In this document: piece after piece, positions 26,636 through 35,241 of the stretch
Numbering within the stretch: position 1 is the first letter of the stretch
Layout of the letters: every line of letters begins with the position of its first letter
Assembly: GCF_000412635.1 (NCBI RefSeq)
Contig: NZ_ASTG01000011.1
Location: 62,001-126,000 of the forward strand
Direction of reading: 5' to 3'
Origin: Sphingobium bisphenolivorans
GTDB taxonomy: Bacteria; Pseudomonadota; Alphaproteobacteria; Sphingomonadales; Sphingomonadaceae
DNA length: 64,000 bases
Translations under genes and position numbers: made by a program
The notes under the pieces: model-generated
Seen by the model: the letters and a program-made list of their open reading frames with translations, nothing else
Database searches by the model: none
Told to the model about the DNA's origin: nothing

Positions 26636-26761
26636 ATGGCGTCGGAAGGGAATATGGACAGCGCGAACCAGACCTATGCGGGGTTCGTCTCGCTCGTGAA
26701 ATGGGGTACGATCGCCAGCGTCGCCCTTGCTGCTCTGGTCGTGCTGCTGATCGCCAGCTGA
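26636..26761 (+). CDS. aa3-type cytochrome c oxidase subunit IV (small)
   Basis: A 41-residue protein that is easily missed. It reads MASEGNMDSANQTYAGFVSL followed by a single transmembrane helix (IASVALAALVVLLIA). The TYAGFxxLxKWGT pattern just before the helix matches the short bacterial aa3 oxidase subunit IV family. Ribosome site GAGGGAG precedes the ATG at 26636. In many sphingomonads this gene stands in front of the transhydrogenase genes, and here it stands in front of their degenerate relatives. Oxidase subunits I-III are not in the window; ctaA (8932) makes the heme. Confidence 0.75.
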   Translation: MASEGNMDSANQTYAGFVSLVKWGTIASVALAALVVLLIAS

Positions 26762-26825
26762 AGGCGGCGGCGAGCGCTTGCTCTGACCGGCGCGGCGCCG
26801 TGATGATCGGGGCGGACCGGGCGCT

Positions 26826-27098
26826 GTGAGCCTGCTGCTGCTCGCCACCTTTCTGGCCGCCTGCGTGGTTGGTCTTTCAGTCGGACTCTGGACGCCCCTG
26901 ACGCGGGGCGGAGCGGTCCACGCTGTCCTTCCGATATTGGCTTCGGCCCTGTTGATCGGCGCGTTGATCGTGGCGGCTGAGGCGGGGAGCGCGCGGGCGC
27001 GCACTCTGGCGCTGGCGGCGGTGTTGGCGGGCAGCGCGGCGCTGTGTGGCTCGTTTGCGGTGGCGCGGCGGATGGCGGGCGGAGAAGCTCGTCAGTGA
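26826..27098 (+). CDS. Small membrane protein resembling transhydrogenase subunit PntAB
   Basis: A 90-residue, three-helix hydrophobic protein (LLLLATFLAACVVGLSVGLW, then TPLTRGGAVHAV, ILASALLIGALIVAA and LALAAVLAGSAALCGSFAVARRM). The order helix, TPL turn, GALIVAA helix, then a Gly-Ser-rich helix ending in xRRM matches the layout of PntAB, the alpha membrane subunit of proton-pumping transhydrogenase (typically ending GGFxVTxRML), but identities are sparse. GTG start; it overlaps an 8-codon frame (26803-26829) by GTGA. One-base overlap (TGATG) couples it to the next gene. Confidence 0.5.
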   Translation: MSLLLLATFLAACVVGLSVGLWTPLTRGGAVHAVLPILASALLIGALIVAAEAGSARARTLALAAVLAGSAALCGSFAVARRMAGGEARQ

Positions 27099-27757
27099 TG
27101 GACGCGGTGAGCGGCATCGGCCCGGCTGTCGGCATCGGTTGGGCGTTCGCCATATTGCTCTTTCTGCTCTCCCTGTGCGGGGGCGGCAAAGCGGACATTC
27201 GGCGGCGTGCGGGCCTTGCGCTGGCCGGCGTCATCGCGGCGGCTGGCGCAGCGCTCTACAGCCATGATGTAATAAATCTCCCTGCCATTTGCGGGCTGTT
27301 GATCCTGGGCGCTGCCGCCGGGTGGCTGATCGGCCGGGTCGTGCCGCCTGCGTTACTCCCTCTGGTGCTGATCGGGCTGATGGGTCTGGCGGGATCGGGT
27401 TCCGTCTGTGCTGCGCTGGCGATGTGGCGCAATCCCCATGCTTTCGGATTGCTCGATGCGAGCGGCGCTGCGCTGACGGGCGGCGCGGCGCTGCTGCTGA
27501 CGCTGCAGAGCGGGTTCGGGAGCATGGCGGTGGTTGGGGCGGTGAGCGCCGGCTGGGCGCGCCGGGGGAGCGGCGCGGTCAGCCTGATGCTGGCAAGCCT
27601 GGTCGGATGGTCCGCCGCCGCCAGCGGATTCCTGCTGGGCAATCTGCCGCTGGTGGTCGCAGGCGGGCTGGCGGGATCGACCGGTCTTGTGATGGCGCTG
27701 CGGCTTTGTCGCGCGGTTAACAGGAAGAGGCTTGCCGATGCTCGGCGCGGTCCTTAA
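27098..27757 (+). CDS. Multi-pass membrane protein resembling the PntB membrane domain, lacking the NADP domain
   Basis: A 219-residue protein of about seven to eight helices. The C-terminal stretch GWSAAASGFLLGNLPLVVAGGLAGSTG then MALRLCRAVNRKRL closely parallels the segment of transhydrogenase subunit PntB that ends its membrane domain (GNxxLIVxGxLxGxSG...CKAMNRS). PntB continues for about 180 residues as the NADP-binding domain; here the frame stops 9 residues later, and no such domain follows. Upstream, the conserved NGLGG region has become GLMGLAGSGS. Proton pumping with nucleotides is therefore unlikely for this pair alone. Homology is judged by eye. Confidence 0.55.
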   Translation: MDAVSGIGPAVGIGWAFAILLFLLSLCGGGKADIRRRAGLALAGVIAAAGAALYSHDVINLPAICGLLILGAAAGWLIGRVVPPALLPLVLIGLMGLAGSGSVCAALAMWRNPHAFGLLDASGAALTGGAALLLTLQSGFGSMAVVGAVSAGWARRGSGAVSLMLASLVGWSAAASGFLLGNLPLVVAGGLAGSTGLVMALRLCRAVNRKRLADARRGP

Positions 27758-27802
27758 CGCTTGGAGAAAGGGCGTCCAAAGGTAAGTGGGGTTAGGCGGC
27801 AG

Positions 27803-28495
27803 ATGCGTAAACTTGGTCTGATTGGCGGTCTTAGCTGGACGTCCACGGCGCGCTATTACCAGATCATCAATCAGGCGGTCTATCGCGCCAAGGGCGGCCA
27901 GCACAGCGCGCCGCTGCTGATCGAGAGCCTGGATTTCGCGGAGATCGGCCGCTCCACGACGGACGAGGAATGGGCGCATGCGGCGCAGGTGCTGACCGGG
28001 TCGGCGCGCAGGCTGGAGCAGGCCGGGGCCGTATCGCTGCTGATCTGTGCCAACAGCATGCACCGCGTCTACGACCAGGTGCAGGCGGGCGTCGATATCC
28101 CCATCATCAACATCGCCGAGGCGGTGGGGCGCAAGATGCAGGCAGACGGGATCGAGAAGGCGGCCCTGATCGGCACGCGCAACGTGATGACCGAGAAATT
28201 CTACCGCCAGCGGCTGGTGGCGCACGGCATCTCGCTGCTGCCGCCCGACATGGAGATGGCCGAGCGGATCGACCGCATCGTTTATGACGAGCTGACGCTG
28301 GGCAAGATCAGCCGCGATTCGGAGCGGTACATGAAGTCCGAACTCACCGACATCGCCAAGGAGAATGTGCAGGCGGCGATCCTGGCCTGCACGGAACTAG
28401 AGATGATCGTCGATGTGAAGGCGAATGTGCTGCCGATCTACGACGGCACGATGATCCACGCGCGGGCGGGCGTGGACGTGATCTTGGGGGATTAG
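27803..28495 (+). CDS. Aspartate/glutamate racemase family protein
   Basis: A 230-residue cofactor-independent racemase. The N-terminal motif MRKLGLIGGLSWTSTARYY and the two catalytic cysteines, Cys82 in LLICANSMH and Cys196 in AAILACTELEMI, are present, so activity is expected. The subfamily resembles YgeA-type broad-range amino-acid racemases or aspartate racemase rather than MurI, which would carry different flanking residues. Start set at 27803; the longer frame adds an unlikely N-terminus. It could supply D-amino acids for the envelope, but this is inference. Confidence 0.85.
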   Translation: MRKLGLIGGLSWTSTARYYQIINQAVYRAKGGQHSAPLLIESLDFAEIGRSTTDEEWAHAAQVLTGSARRLEQAGAVSLLICANSMHRVYDQVQAGVDIPIINIAEAVGRKMQADGIEKAALIGTRNVMTEKFYRQRLVAHGISLLPPDMEMAERIDRIVYDELTLGKISRDSERYMKSELTDIAKENVQAAILACTELEMIVDVKANVLPIYDGTMIHARAGVDVILGD

Positions 28496-28504
28496 GTCGA
28501 TTTT

Positions 28505-28661
28505 CCTTCTCCCTTGATGGGAGAAGGATATGCAGCCTTACTCGCGCAGTGAATTAGGCGGAGTTGGATGAGGGTGCTGGCGTGCGAGCACACCCCTCAC
28601 CCAGCTACGACTAGGCAGCAAGCTGCCAAGTCTTCGCATCCCTCTCCCACAGGGGGAGAGG
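28505..28661. repeat. Composite palindromic element between racemase and tadC
   Basis: Several inverted repeats are nested here: CCTTCTCCC/GGGAGAAGG at 28505-28527, GTGCT...AGCAC near 28575-28592 inside a larger GAGGGTG/CACCCCTC fold, GGCAGC/GCTGCC at 28614-28627 and CCTCTCCC/GGGGAGAGG at 28641-28661. The region separates the convergent racemase and tadC genes. It looks like a mobile-type intergenic repeat that also serves as terminator. Confidence 0.6.
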
Positions 28662-28678
28662 AAATATCTTCATGCCGA

Positions 28679-29671
28679 TCAGAACGCGGTAGCGATCGAG
28701 CAGGCGGCTGGTCCCAGGATGACGACGAACAGCGTCGGCAGGATGAAGAGGATCAGCGGCACGGTCATGATCGCGGGCAGGCGCGCGGCTTTTTCTTCCG
28801 CGCGCATCATGCGTTCGTGGCGGAATTCGGCGGACAGCACGCGCAGCGCCGAGGCGAGCGGGGTGCCGTATTTCTCGGTCTGGATCATGGTGGTGACCAC
28901 GCCCTTGACCGCATCCAGCTTGACACGGTTGGCGAGATTCTCGAACGCCATGCGCCGCTCAGTGAGGAAGCTGAGCTCGATCGCGGTCAAGTGGAATTCG
29001 TCGCCGAGCTCCGGATAGGCCTTGCCCAGCTCGCGCGCGACGCGGCTGAAGGCGGCATCGACGGTAAGCCCCGCCTCGGCGCAGATCACCAGCAGGTCGA
29101 GCGCATCGGGCAGGCCCTTGCGGATCGCGGCGGAGCGCTTCTGCACCTTATTGTCGATGAAGATATCGGGCGCCTTGTAGGCGAGCAGCAGCGCGCCGGC
29201 AAACGCGCCGAAACGCTTCACCCCGCCCCATTCGGGAAAGATGCCCACGGCATAGAGCAGCAGCGCGGCGATGCTGCCGATCACGATGGGCAGGATCAGG
29301 CGGCCGAAGATGACGGCGACGGCCCAGTCCTTCGACCGGATGCCGGCCTGCGCCAGCTTGGTCTGCGCTTCCTTCAGCTGATCGTCCTGAAGCACCTTCA
29401 GGCTGGAGAGGAAGGACCGCATTTGGTCGGTCGCCTGGTTCTTCTTGACCAGCTTGGCGCGGCGGCGGGCGGTCGAGGCGGTGATGCCGGCCTTCAGCTG
29501 CTCGCGCCGTTCGTTGAGCGCCTTGACCCGCTTCGCCATGGGATCGCGCACGGTCATCACCGCATAAAGGGCGAAAAGCATCGCCAGCGTGGCGAGCCCG
29601 GCGAGCAGCGTGCCGAAGTCGGTCGCGGTCAGCCCAAACAGGGTGCCGGCAGGGACGGGAACGGTTTCCAT
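28679..29671 (-). CDS. tadC: Tad pilus inner-membrane protein TadC
   Basis: A 330-residue type II secretion F-domain protein. It has N-terminal and C-terminal hydrophobic helices and the F-domain segment RKGLPDALDLLVICAEAGLTVDAAFSRVA, with GTPLASALRVLSAEFRHERMMRAEEKAARLP later, all typical of TadC. With TadB it forms the platform that extends Flp pili. Last gene of the leftward cpa/tad operon, 16 bases after tadB. Confidence 0.92.
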   Translation of the reverse strand: METVPVPAGTLFGLTATDFGTLLAGLATLAMLFALYAVMTVRDPMAKRVKALNERREQLKAGITASTARRRAKLVKKNQATDQMRSFLSSLKVLQDDQLKEAQTKLAQAGIRSKDWAVAVIFGRLILPIVIGSIAALLLYAVGIFPEWGGVKRFGAFAGALLLAYKAPDIFIDNKVQKRSAAIRKGLPDALDLLVICAEAGLTVDAAFSRVARELGKAYPELGDEFHLTAIELSFLTERRMAFENLANRVKLDAVKGVVTTMIQTEKYGTPLASALRVLSAEFRHERMMRAEEKAARLPAIMTVPLILFILPTLFVVILGPAACSIATAF

Positions 29672-29687
29672 CGCGTGTCTGCTCCCG

Positions 29688-30686
29688 TCAGATTTCGAAG
29701 TTGATCATCTGCGCCATGATGAAGGCGCCGATGCCCATCCAGCACATGCCGCCGATACCGATGATCTGCATCGTCGAGAGGCCAAAGATACCCGCCGGGT
29801 CGGGCGTGAAGAAGGGCGACATATATTGATAGTTGATGTAGCAGATGAGGCCGAAGACGAGGAAAGGCAGGCAGCCGATAATATAGGCGGACGCCTTTGA
29901 TTCCGACGACATCGCCCGGATCTTGAGCTTCATCTGCGCCCGCTGGCGCAGCACCGTCGCGAGGTTGGAGAGGGTTTCGGCCAGATTGCCGCCCGTCTCC
30001 CGCTGGATCGCGAGGCTGATGACGAAGAACTGGAATTCCGGCGTGCCCAGGCGGTCGGCGGTTTCCTGAAGCGCCTGATCCATGGTCTTGCCGATCTTGA
30101 TCCGTTCGGTGATGAGCTTGAACTCCTCGCCGACGGGCCCCGGAATTTCGTTCGACACGACGCCCAGCGTCTCGCCGATGGGGAGGCCCGAGCGCAGGCC
30201 GCGCGTGAGCAGTTCGAGGGCGTCCGGGAATTTGGCGTTGAACTGGTTGATCCGCTTGGCGATCAGGCGACCGACCCACATGTGCGGCAGGCCAAGGCCC
30301 GCCGCCATGCCGAGCAGGATCGCGAACAGCGGCGGGAAGCCGCGCAGCATCAGCAGCGCGCAGATCAGCAGGAAGATGGTGGCGGCCGCCGTCATATATT
30401 GGCTGACCGTCCACTTCTTGCCGGTCATGCGGATGCGCTTGGCCAGATTCTCCGGGTTGGGGACCAGCGACACCAGGATGGAAGCTTCGGGCTTGATCGG
30501 GCGATTGGAGATCACCTTGCGCATGCGCGCTTCCATCATCGCCTCGGTCGAATCGCCGTGACGCCCGCGGATCAGTTCCATGCGGCGCTTCTGCGCCTTG
30601 TCGGGGGACGGACCGGCGAAGGCCATGGCGACCAGACCGAGCAAGGTCGCCAGCAGCACCGCTATCAGAAGGAAATTGCCGTCCAT
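29688..30686 (-). CDS. tadB: Tad pilus inner-membrane protein TadB
   Basis: A 332-residue partner of TadC with the F-domain FPDALELLTRGLRSGLPIGE, GPVGEEFKLITERIKIGK and ETGGNLAETLSNLATVLRQR. Two hydrophobic pairs (residues ~95-135 and C-terminal ~270-330) place it in the inner membrane. Its start lies only 24 bases after the end of cpaE, where the TadA/CpaF ATPase gene normally stands. Confidence 0.92.
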   Translation of the reverse strand: MDGNFLLIAVLLATLLGLVAMAFAGPSPDKAQKRRMELIRGRHGDSTEAMMEARMRKVISNRPIKPEASILVSLVPNPENLAKRIRMTGKKWTVSQYMTAAATIFLLICALLMLRGFPPLFAILLGMAAGLGLPHMWVGRLIAKRINQFNAKFPDALELLTRGLRSGLPIGETLGVVSNEIPGPVGEEFKLITERIKIGKTMDQALQETADRLGTPEFQFFVISLAIQRETGGNLAETLSNLATVLRQRAQMKLKIRAMSSESKASAYIIGCLPFLVFGLICYINYQYMSPFFTPDPAGIFGLSTMQIIGIGGMCWMGIGAFIMAQMINFEI

Positions 30687-30710
30687 AAGTCGCCCATTCC
30701 GTAGAGGAGG

Positions 30711-31994
30711 TCAGGCCGCCGTCTTGTCCTTGCGGCGGGAGGGGATCATGCTCTTGAGATCGCTGATCTTGCCGAGCAGGCTGTCCCCCTTCTTCGCGGG
30801 CGCGGCGGGCCCCTCCGCTTCACCATCCTCGATCGCGCCGAGCACGGCTTCGGCGAGCGTCACGCAAGCGGCGCCGACCTTGTTGCCCTTGGCCGTTTCG
30901 GCGAGCGTCTTGCCGAGCTTCGCCGCTTGCGAGGCGGTCTTGAGGTCGAAGGGGATGCAGATATCCACCTTGCGCTCGATCGACTGTTCGAAGTCCTTGC
31001 GGCTGATCTCCGGCGCGCCGGGATGGACGCGGTTGGCGACCACCAGCACGCGCGACTGCGGCGCATTGGTCTTGAGCCAGGACAGGATGCGGATCGAATC
31101 GCGGGCGGCGGCCAGCGTCATTTCCGTCACGACGACCGCCATGTTCACGTCGCTCATCAGCGCGGGATGGTGGATCAGCATGTTGCGCGGGAGGTCGATG
31201 ATCGTCGATTCGAAGGCGGCGCGAAACTCCTCCAGCAGCTGGTAGAAGGCGCCGCCATCGGTCAGCATAGGCTGGCTGATCGGCGCTTCGGCCGACAGGA
31301 TCGCCAGATTGTCGCTGGCGCGCACCATGGCGCGCTCGATGAAGAGGCCGTCGATGCGGCTGGGATTTTCGATCGCATCGGTGAGGCCACGGCCGGGCTC
31401 CAGATCCATCGCCAGTGCATTGGTGCCGAAATGAACGTCGAGGTCGAGCAGCGCGGTCGAGCGCTTCTTCTTGTCGCTGAGCAGCCATGCGAGCGAGGTC
31501 GCGATGCTGGACGCACCTACGCCGCCGCGCGTGCCGATGACGGCGGTGGTCATGTGGGGCCGTTCCGGGCCGGCGTCACGCGGCGCGAAGAACACCGCCT
31601 GCGCCTGCGCCAGCGCGTCGCGCAGTTGGTCGGCGCCGAAGGGCTTGAGCAGATAATCCTGAATGCCGCTGGCGAGCAGGTCGCGGTAGAGGCGGACGTC
31701 GTTCACCTGGCCCGCAGCGATGACGACCGTGCCGGGCTCGCACACCTCGGCGAGGCTGTTGATGTCGCCCAGCGGATCGCCGCTCTCCGACATGTCGACG
31801 AACAGGATCTGCGGGCTGGCGGTGATCGACAGGCTTTGCACCGCATTGCGCATGCCGCCCTTGTTCACCTTTTCCGGCGCCCAGCCCATTTCGGCCGCGA
31901 CCGCGCGCAGCAGGTCGAAGCTGTGATCGTCGCAGACGAAGGCGTGGAAGGGGTCCCGCTGGCCAGACATGCCGGGTTTCCAGGGAGCGTTCAT
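30711..31994 (-). CDS. cpaE: Pilus assembly protein CpaE/TadZ
   Basis: A 427-residue MinD/ParA-like ATPase that positions the Tad pilus machine at the pole. The N-terminal part is a receiver-like domain (DPFHAFVCDDHSFDLLRAV, DYLLKPFGADQLRDAL), followed by a P-loop of the deviant type VIGTRGGVGASSIATSLAWLL and the DLDVHFGTNALAMDLEP strand. The start at 31994 has GGGAGG with nine bases spacing and nearly abuts the cpaD stop. Confidence 0.9.
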   Translation of the reverse strand: MNAPWKPGMSGQRDPFHAFVCDDHSFDLLRAVAAEMGWAPEKVNKGGMRNAVQSLSITASPQILFVDMSESGDPLGDINSLAEVCEPGTVVIAAGQVNDVRLYRDLLASGIQDYLLKPFGADQLRDALAQAQAVFFAPRDAGPERPHMTTAVIGTRGGVGASSIATSLAWLLSDKKKRSTALLDLDVHFGTNALAMDLEPGRGLTDAIENPSRIDGLFIERAMVRASDNLAILSAEAPISQPMLTDGGAFYQLLEEFRAAFESTIIDLPRNMLIHHPALMSDVNMAVVVTEMTLAAARDSIRILSWLKTNAPQSRVLVVANRVHPGAPEISRKDFEQSIERKVDICIPFDLKTASQAAKLGKTLAETAKGNKVGAACVTLAEAVLGAIEDGEAEGPAAPAKKGDSLLGKISDLKSMIPSRRKDKTAA

Positions 31995-31995
31995 A

Positions 31996-32646
31996 TCATT
32001 TGCCTCCCGCAAGTGTTTTGAGGTCGCCCGACCCTGTGGGGGCCTTTTCGCGATAGGTGGAAATGGCGCGGTTCGATGTCGCGGTGCGCAGGTCGCTTTC
32101 GCTGCTCTGGCCGCGAACCAGATCGTTGGGATTGGCGACCATGGCGGCGAGATTGCCGTTCACCCCGCAACCGAAATTGGAGGAAGCGCCCATCTGCATG
32201 TCGTCTTCGCTCTTGTCGCGCCAGTCGGGACAGCCCGGGACGCTCGCCGTCGCGCGGCGGACGATCAGGCGGACGCTGCCCTGCGGCGCAGTGCCGGGCG
32301 CGGCGCTGCTGTCCTCGCCCACCAGCATGCCGTGGCGGGCGACGACATCGGCGATGCCGTCACGAAGGGCGGGGCTGATATAGGCGGACTCGGTCGCGAC
32401 CGCGACCTGATCGCCATAGCCAAGGCCGATGGAGGCGAACCAGTCGTCCAGCCGCCGGGCCTCCGAGCCGCTGAGGCCGCCGTCCGGGCCGGCCTGCACG
32501 TCATAGGTGAAGGCGGTTTGGCTGACGACCGGCTGATGGATCGATTCGACGCCGCGATTGACACTGGTCTGACAGGCGGCGAGCGGCAGCGCGAGCAGGG
32601 CCAGGGCGCTGATGCGGATGAGGTGTTTGCGTGACGGGATGGTCAT
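31996..32646 (-). CDS. cpaD: Pilus assembly lipoprotein CpaD
   Basis: A 216-residue outer-membrane-associated protein. The signal peptide ends in the lipobox LPLAAC (Cys about residue 25). The mature protein has the CpaD-family GCPDWRDKSEDD and NFGCGVNGNLAAMVANPNDLVRG segments. It is thought to assist the CpaC secretin. Order between cpaC and cpaE is standard. Confidence 0.9.
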   Translation of the reverse strand: MTIPSRKHLIRISALALLALPLAACQTSVNRGVESIHQPVVSQTAFTYDVQAGPDGGLSGSEARRLDDWFASIGLGYGDQVAVATESAYISPALRDGIADVVARHGMLVGEDSSAAPGTAPQGSVRLIVRRATASVPGCPDWRDKSEDDMQMGASSNFGCGVNGNLAAMVANPNDLVRGQSSESDLRTATSNRAISTYREKAPTGSGDLKTLAGGK

Positions 32647-32663
32647 GGCGTTCGCCCTTCGGA

Positions 32664-34163
32664 TCAGAAGCTGAAGCCCGGCGCGGCGGCGGACTTGCCG
32701 TTGCGCTGTGCGGTTTGCGTGGCGGGTGCCACCGAAGCCTGCGGGCCGGGCGCTGGCGCCGGACCAGTCGGTGCGCGGCTGGGCATCGGTGCGCGCGCGC
32801 CGCTGATGCCGTCATGGCCCTGCTGAAGGAAGAGGCCTTGGCCCTGATTGGCGTTGCGGAAGCCGTCGGTCGGCAGGCGCACGTCGGCGGCGTTCATCGG
32901 CCTCACCAGATAGGGGGTGACGACGATGACCAGTTCCGTCTCGTTGCGCTGGAACTGGCGCGACTTGAACAGGCTGCCCAGGATCGGCAGGTTGCCGAGG
33001 CCCGGCACCTTGTCGATAGCGTTGCTGGTTTCGTTGTTGAGCAAGCCCGCGATCATGAAGGCCTGACCCGAACCCAGTTCCACCGTGGTTTCCGCCGTGC
33101 GGCTCTTGAGCGCAGGCACGCTGGAGTTGATCGAGAAGTCGAGGCTGGACACCGTCGGGCGGACGCGCAGCGAGATGCGGCCGTCGGCGAGGACCGTGGG
33201 CGTGAAGGCCAGCTGCACGCCATATTGTTTGAACTCGATGCTGTTGCCCTGCGTGCCGTTGCTGACGGTGTAGGGATATTCGCCGCCCGCGAGGAAGCTG
33301 GCGGTCTCGCCGGAGAGCGAGGTCAGGTTGGGCTGGGCGAGGGTGGTGGACAGGCCGGTGGATTCGGCGAGGTCCAGCACCGCGCCGACATCCAGACCCA
33401 GCACCCGTGCGACGCCGGCGATGCTATAGCCGCCATCCGTCACATAGTTGAAGGTCCCGCCTCCGCCGGCGTTGAAGGTGATCGCATCGCGATTGCCGCC
33501 ACCGATGCCGCCGGCCCACTTGCCGCCTGTTCTGTCCAGCGACTTCCAGTTCATGCCGATCTTGTGGCCGAGATCACGCGACACTTCGGCGATCTTGACC
33601 TGAAGATTGACCTGAAGCGGCGTCGCGGTGCGCAGGCGGCTGACGACTGTCACATCCTTGCCGACAAAGGCCTGGGTCAGGCGCTCCGCCTCGGCGGCGT
33701 CCTCGGGTGCGGCGATGGTGCCGGTGAGGAGAACCATGCCGTTCATCGTGTTGACGGCGATCTGGGCGTTCGGCATCGCGAGCTTCAGCATGTCATCGAT
33801 GCTGGTCAGGTTGTTGCCGACGCGGACCGTGCCGGAGAACAGCACCTTGCCGTTGGTTGCGGTCGCAAAGACGGTGGTTTCGCCCGCCGCCTTGGCGATC
33901 AGGTAAAGCTGGTTTTGCGAGCGGACATGGACATCGACCACTTCCGGATTGCCGATGACCACGTCGGACATCTTGCCCGGCAGGTTGATGACGCGGCTGC
34001 CGCCGACCGACATCAGGATCGCATTGTCCTGCGCGGAGACGGGCGCGGCATTGAGCGCGGTCGTCGGCGCGGCAGCGGCGGCGAGGGCGAGGCCGAGCGC
34101 CAGAGCCGGGGCAAGCAGCGGCTTGGCCGCCACGCTGCCAGCGAAATCGGTGAACCCCTTCAT
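32664..34163 (-). CDS. cpaC: Pilus secretin CpaC/RcpA
   Basis: A 499-residue outer-membrane secretin. After a signal peptide (about residues 1-38) come the N-terminal domain SRVINLPGKMSDVVIGNPEVVDVHV and a BON-type domain, then the secretin core: SLSGETASFLAGGEYPYTV, GVQLAFTPTVLADGRISLRVRP and VPGLGNLPILGSLFKS. The extreme C-terminus is Ala/Pro-rich. It forms the channel through which the Flp pilus exits. Confidence 0.93.
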   Translation of the reverse strand: MKGFTDFAGSVAAKPLLAPALALGLALAAAAAPTTALNAAPVSAQDNAILMSVGGSRVINLPGKMSDVVIGNPEVVDVHVRSQNQLYLIAKAAGETTVFATATNGKVLFSGTVRVGNNLTSIDDMLKLAMPNAQIAVNTMNGMVLLTGTIAAPEDAAEAERLTQAFVGKDVTVVSRLRTATPLQVNLQVKIAEVSRDLGHKIGMNWKSLDRTGGKWAGGIGGGNRDAITFNAGGGGTFNYVTDGGYSIAGVARVLGLDVGAVLDLAESTGLSTTLAQPNLTSLSGETASFLAGGEYPYTVSNGTQGNSIEFKQYGVQLAFTPTVLADGRISLRVRPTVSSLDFSINSSVPALKSRTAETTVELGSGQAFMIAGLLNNETSNAIDKVPGLGNLPILGSLFKSRQFQRNETELVIVVTPYLVRPMNAADVRLPTDGFRNANQGQGLFLQQGHDGISGARAPMPSRAPTGPAPAPGPQASVAPATQTAQRNGKSAAAPGFSF

Positions 34164-34164
34164 C

Positions 34165-35190
34165 TTACTTCCCCCCGACCGGAACGACGGTCACACTGGT
34201 GCCGCGAGCGACCCGGATCACGGGGCCTTGCGGCGCGACGATGACGGCAGGCGCGCCACCAGGCGCGGCGGCTGGAACTCCGCCCGCGGGCATGGCCTGC
34301 ATCGGCTTGGCTGGGACGCTGCTACGCTGGTAACGCGAGACGTCGGCGCCGGTGGAATAGGTGGTGCCGCGATCGATCGGGCGCGCGGTGAGGCTGGCGA
34401 GCAGCTTCTTTTCCGCGTTCGGATTGGTGCCGTCGGGCAGGTCCACGTCGCTGCCGGCGATGGCGGCGTCGAGTTCCGAACTGTTGTCGGCGAGCGAGCG
34501 GAGCGACAGGGACAGCGAACCGATGGTCTGCGCGACCGCGATCTTCTCGGCGATCTTGGGCGTGACTTCGAGCGTGACGTTGGAATAGGTCTGGACGACC
34601 GGCTTGCCGTCCGCGCCGAGCGCGTCCATGCGCTGGTCGGTGGCGAGCACGCGCAGGTTGCGCAGCACGGTTTCGGATACTTTGAGCGGCTCGCCGTCGC
34701 CGCCGCCCGAGACGCTCTGCGTCAGGACGAGGTCGACGCGGTCGCCGGGGAAGACGAAGCCGGCGACGGAATTCTGGGCGGAGACGGGCACCGTGACGGC
34801 GCGCATGCCGGGGCCAAGCGCGGCGGCGAGGAAGCCGCGGTCGCCCGGATTAATGACCGAGCCCAGCGTCATCGGCTGGCCGGCGGAAATGGCGGTGCGC
34901 ACGACGCTGCCCACCAGCTTCTGCGGATCGGCCTGGCCCTTGATATAATAGGCCTGCTCGACCAGATCCTTGGGCCAGGGCTGGAAGCGGAAGCTTTCGG
35001 CATCGAGGATGGTGCCGACCGGGAGCGCCTTGGTCGCGACCAGCACATGGGGCTGGTCTGCTTCGACCGGCATGGAAGAGGCGCCGGCCTGCGGGCTGCC
35101 GGAAGAACTCAGCATGTTGCGCGCGAGCAAGGCTGTAGTGATCGCTATGATTAGCGCCCCCACCAACAGCACGATTTTCTTGGCATCCAT
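34165..35190 (-). CDS. cpaB: Pilus assembly protein CpaB/RcpC
   Basis: A 341-residue periplasmic protein with an N-terminal membrane anchor (KKIVLLVGALIIAITTALLA), an SAF domain (VLVATKALPVGTILDAESF) and the Flp-pilus-assembly region VTVPVSAQNSVAGFVFPGDRVDLVL. It stabilises the secretin. Start at 35190 is favoured because a GGGAGG lies nine bases upstream. The C-terminal ~50 residues are Pro/Ala-rich. Confidence 0.92.
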   Translation of the reverse strand: MDAKKIVLLVGALIIAITTALLARNMLSSSGSPQAGASSMPVEADQPHVLVATKALPVGTILDAESFRFQPWPKDLVEQAYYIKGQADPQKLVGSVVRTAISAGQPMTLGSVINPGDRGFLAAALGPGMRAVTVPVSAQNSVAGFVFPGDRVDLVLTQSVSGGGDGEPLKVSETVLRNLRVLATDQRMDALGADGKPVVQTYSNVTLEVTPKIAEKIAVAQTIGSLSLSLRSLADNSSELDAAIAGSDVDLPDGTNPNAEKKLLASLTARPIDRGTTYSTGADVSRYQRSSVPAKPMQAMPAGGVPAAAPGGAPAVIVAPQGPVIRVARGTSVTVVPVGGK

Positions 35191-35241
35191 GATGAAATTC
35201 GCCTCCCTCAATCAGACGAGTTGCGCCTGAGCCCCGGATGA

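Noticed and set aside
26762..26829. Remnant of pntAA between coxIV and the PntAB-like gene
   Set aside because: Only 64 bases; the one short frame (26803-26829) has no recognisable transhydrogenase sequence.
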